Below are positions 63,310 through 64,000 of a DNA stretch of 64,000 nt, one piece after another. A program made the position numbers and the translations under genes. Source of the stretch: Isoetes taiwanensis (taxonomy: Eukaryota; Streptophyta; Lycopodiopsida; Isoetales; Isoetaceae); contig JAJEKV010000078.1 of assembly GCA_021234155.1 (NCBI GenBank), positions 4,377,225-4,441,224 of the forward strand. Direction: 5' to 3'. The notes below the pieces were generated by a model, which saw nothing but the letters and a program-made list of their open reading frames with translations, had not been told where the DNA came from and made no database searches. Within the stretch, counting starts at the first letter, position 1. Every line of letters starts with the position of its first letter.

Positions 63310-64000
63310 GTTATTTTGCTACATATTCTAAAAGAGATGCACCCTGGACTACCACAGTCGTCGGATTCGTCGATCCTACGACCCAGATTGTATGTTGGGG
63401 CCTCTGGGCACCTCTCGTTTCGCTTATAGTCATTTATGATTGGAGGCGCCTATGATTTTGAAATATGAAATACGATTTCGCCTAAGGGTTTGAGGGAATA
63501 TCAAACCTCTATACGTCTTTGTCTAAGATTTTAGAATATGAAATACGGAGGCTCAAACCTCTACCAAAATAACTCAATATCCTAATAAGGTTACTTTAAT
63601 CAATACACCTAGTGAGCTAATGTGATTATTTTTTATCTTGAATATATGTTTTTTTTTTATAACAACATTCAATTGTTTTAGGCATATATGGTCTAGGTTC
63701 AGGAATTGTTATTTTTACATCGATATCAAATCCTCCTGGAACCCCCTGTTATGTTGCTACATATACATAACAAAAACCAATCCCAAAGTAAAGTTAAGTT
63801 TCTCAAGCAATAGATTGCATGTTTCCTGGTGAGCCATCTGCATCAAAATGTCCAAAAATGAAGGCAATATATTGGCTTTACTATCACAATTACTGGCTTC
63901 AAAGTGAAACTATTATTTTATTGTCACAATGCAGTTTCAAATTGCAATGTATTTATTCATTCTTTTTCCATCTATGATTCCCCCTTTTAGGCAAGGTGGG

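Larger units (their letters stand above)
60469..63766. mobile_element. 3.3-kb structure with about 450-bp terminal inverted repeats
   Basis: 60469-60925 and 63310-63766 are inverted copies at roughly 90 percent identity by eye. Outer ends read ATATGTAGCAAAATAACAGG and, inverted, ATATGTAGCAACATAACAGG. The same ATATGTAGCAAAAT phrase also closes the inner side of each arm (60915 and 63310). Each arm might thus be a separate small repeat that inserted twice in opposite orientation. The interior has no recognisable transposase. Confidence 0.6.

Overview
The window looks like nuclear DNA of a land plant from a repeat-rich, intron-rich genome. Three observations support this: a glycoside hydrolase family 1 (GH1) beta-glucosidase with the 13-exon layout usual in plants, a plant-type cupin (DUF861) protein with a targeting-peptide-like N-terminus, and plant-type Ty1/copia and L1 retroelements. 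Animal-like LINEs with a C-terminal zinc knuckle and microsatellite tails, plus a DNA transposon carrying gene families I do not associate with flowering plants, make a non-seed plant such as a fern plausible. That placement is inference.

Only two host genes look intact: the beta-glucosidase (3041-5561, +) and the cupin protein (52752-53387, -). A mid-gene fragment of an exportin-7 (XPO7) homologue (25.9-28.6 kb, -) keeps its introns but carries a stop, a frameshift and a lost splice donor. It lies inside a candidate gene-capturing element (25788-29510). A shorter relative with the same two ends lies at 869-2866. One possible unidentified exon lies at 54.1-54.34 kb.

The rest is mobile DNA in layers. 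An L1 relic fills 6.85-10.2 kb (-). A second LINE family, with a shared 3' end and short tandem-repeat tails, occurs at 15.3, 20.0-22.3, 22.5-24.3, 25.4, 51.2-51.5 and 54.9-56.5 kb. From 32.04 to 51.63 kb there are two tandem copies of a composite repeat (beta-glucosidase 5'-end fragment, Ty1/copia, hAT-like remnant). Copy 1 is interrupted by an 8321-bp DNA transposon (32777-41097). Copy 2 is interrupted by a 2.5-kb LINE (44.08-46.56 kb). Because each copy gives the empty site of the other's insertion, boundaries and target duplications can be read directly.

The most interesting object is the 8321-bp transposon. It has related terminal inverted repeats and an 8-bp target duplication. It carries two divergent decayed genes: a minus-strand ParB-like domain joined to a permuted amino-methyltransferase, and a plus-strand protein of the DUF7869-type family (probable transposase). 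It also carries two arrays of 14-24 bp palindromes centred on TTCnnGAA, one between the genes and one in a methyltransferase intron.

From 56.5 to 64 kb there are a fold-back element, a near-perfect 26-bp hairpin, and a 3.3-kb structure bounded by about 450-bp inverted repeats containing a tRNA-like (SINE) head. All family names come from reading translations by eye; no database search was run.
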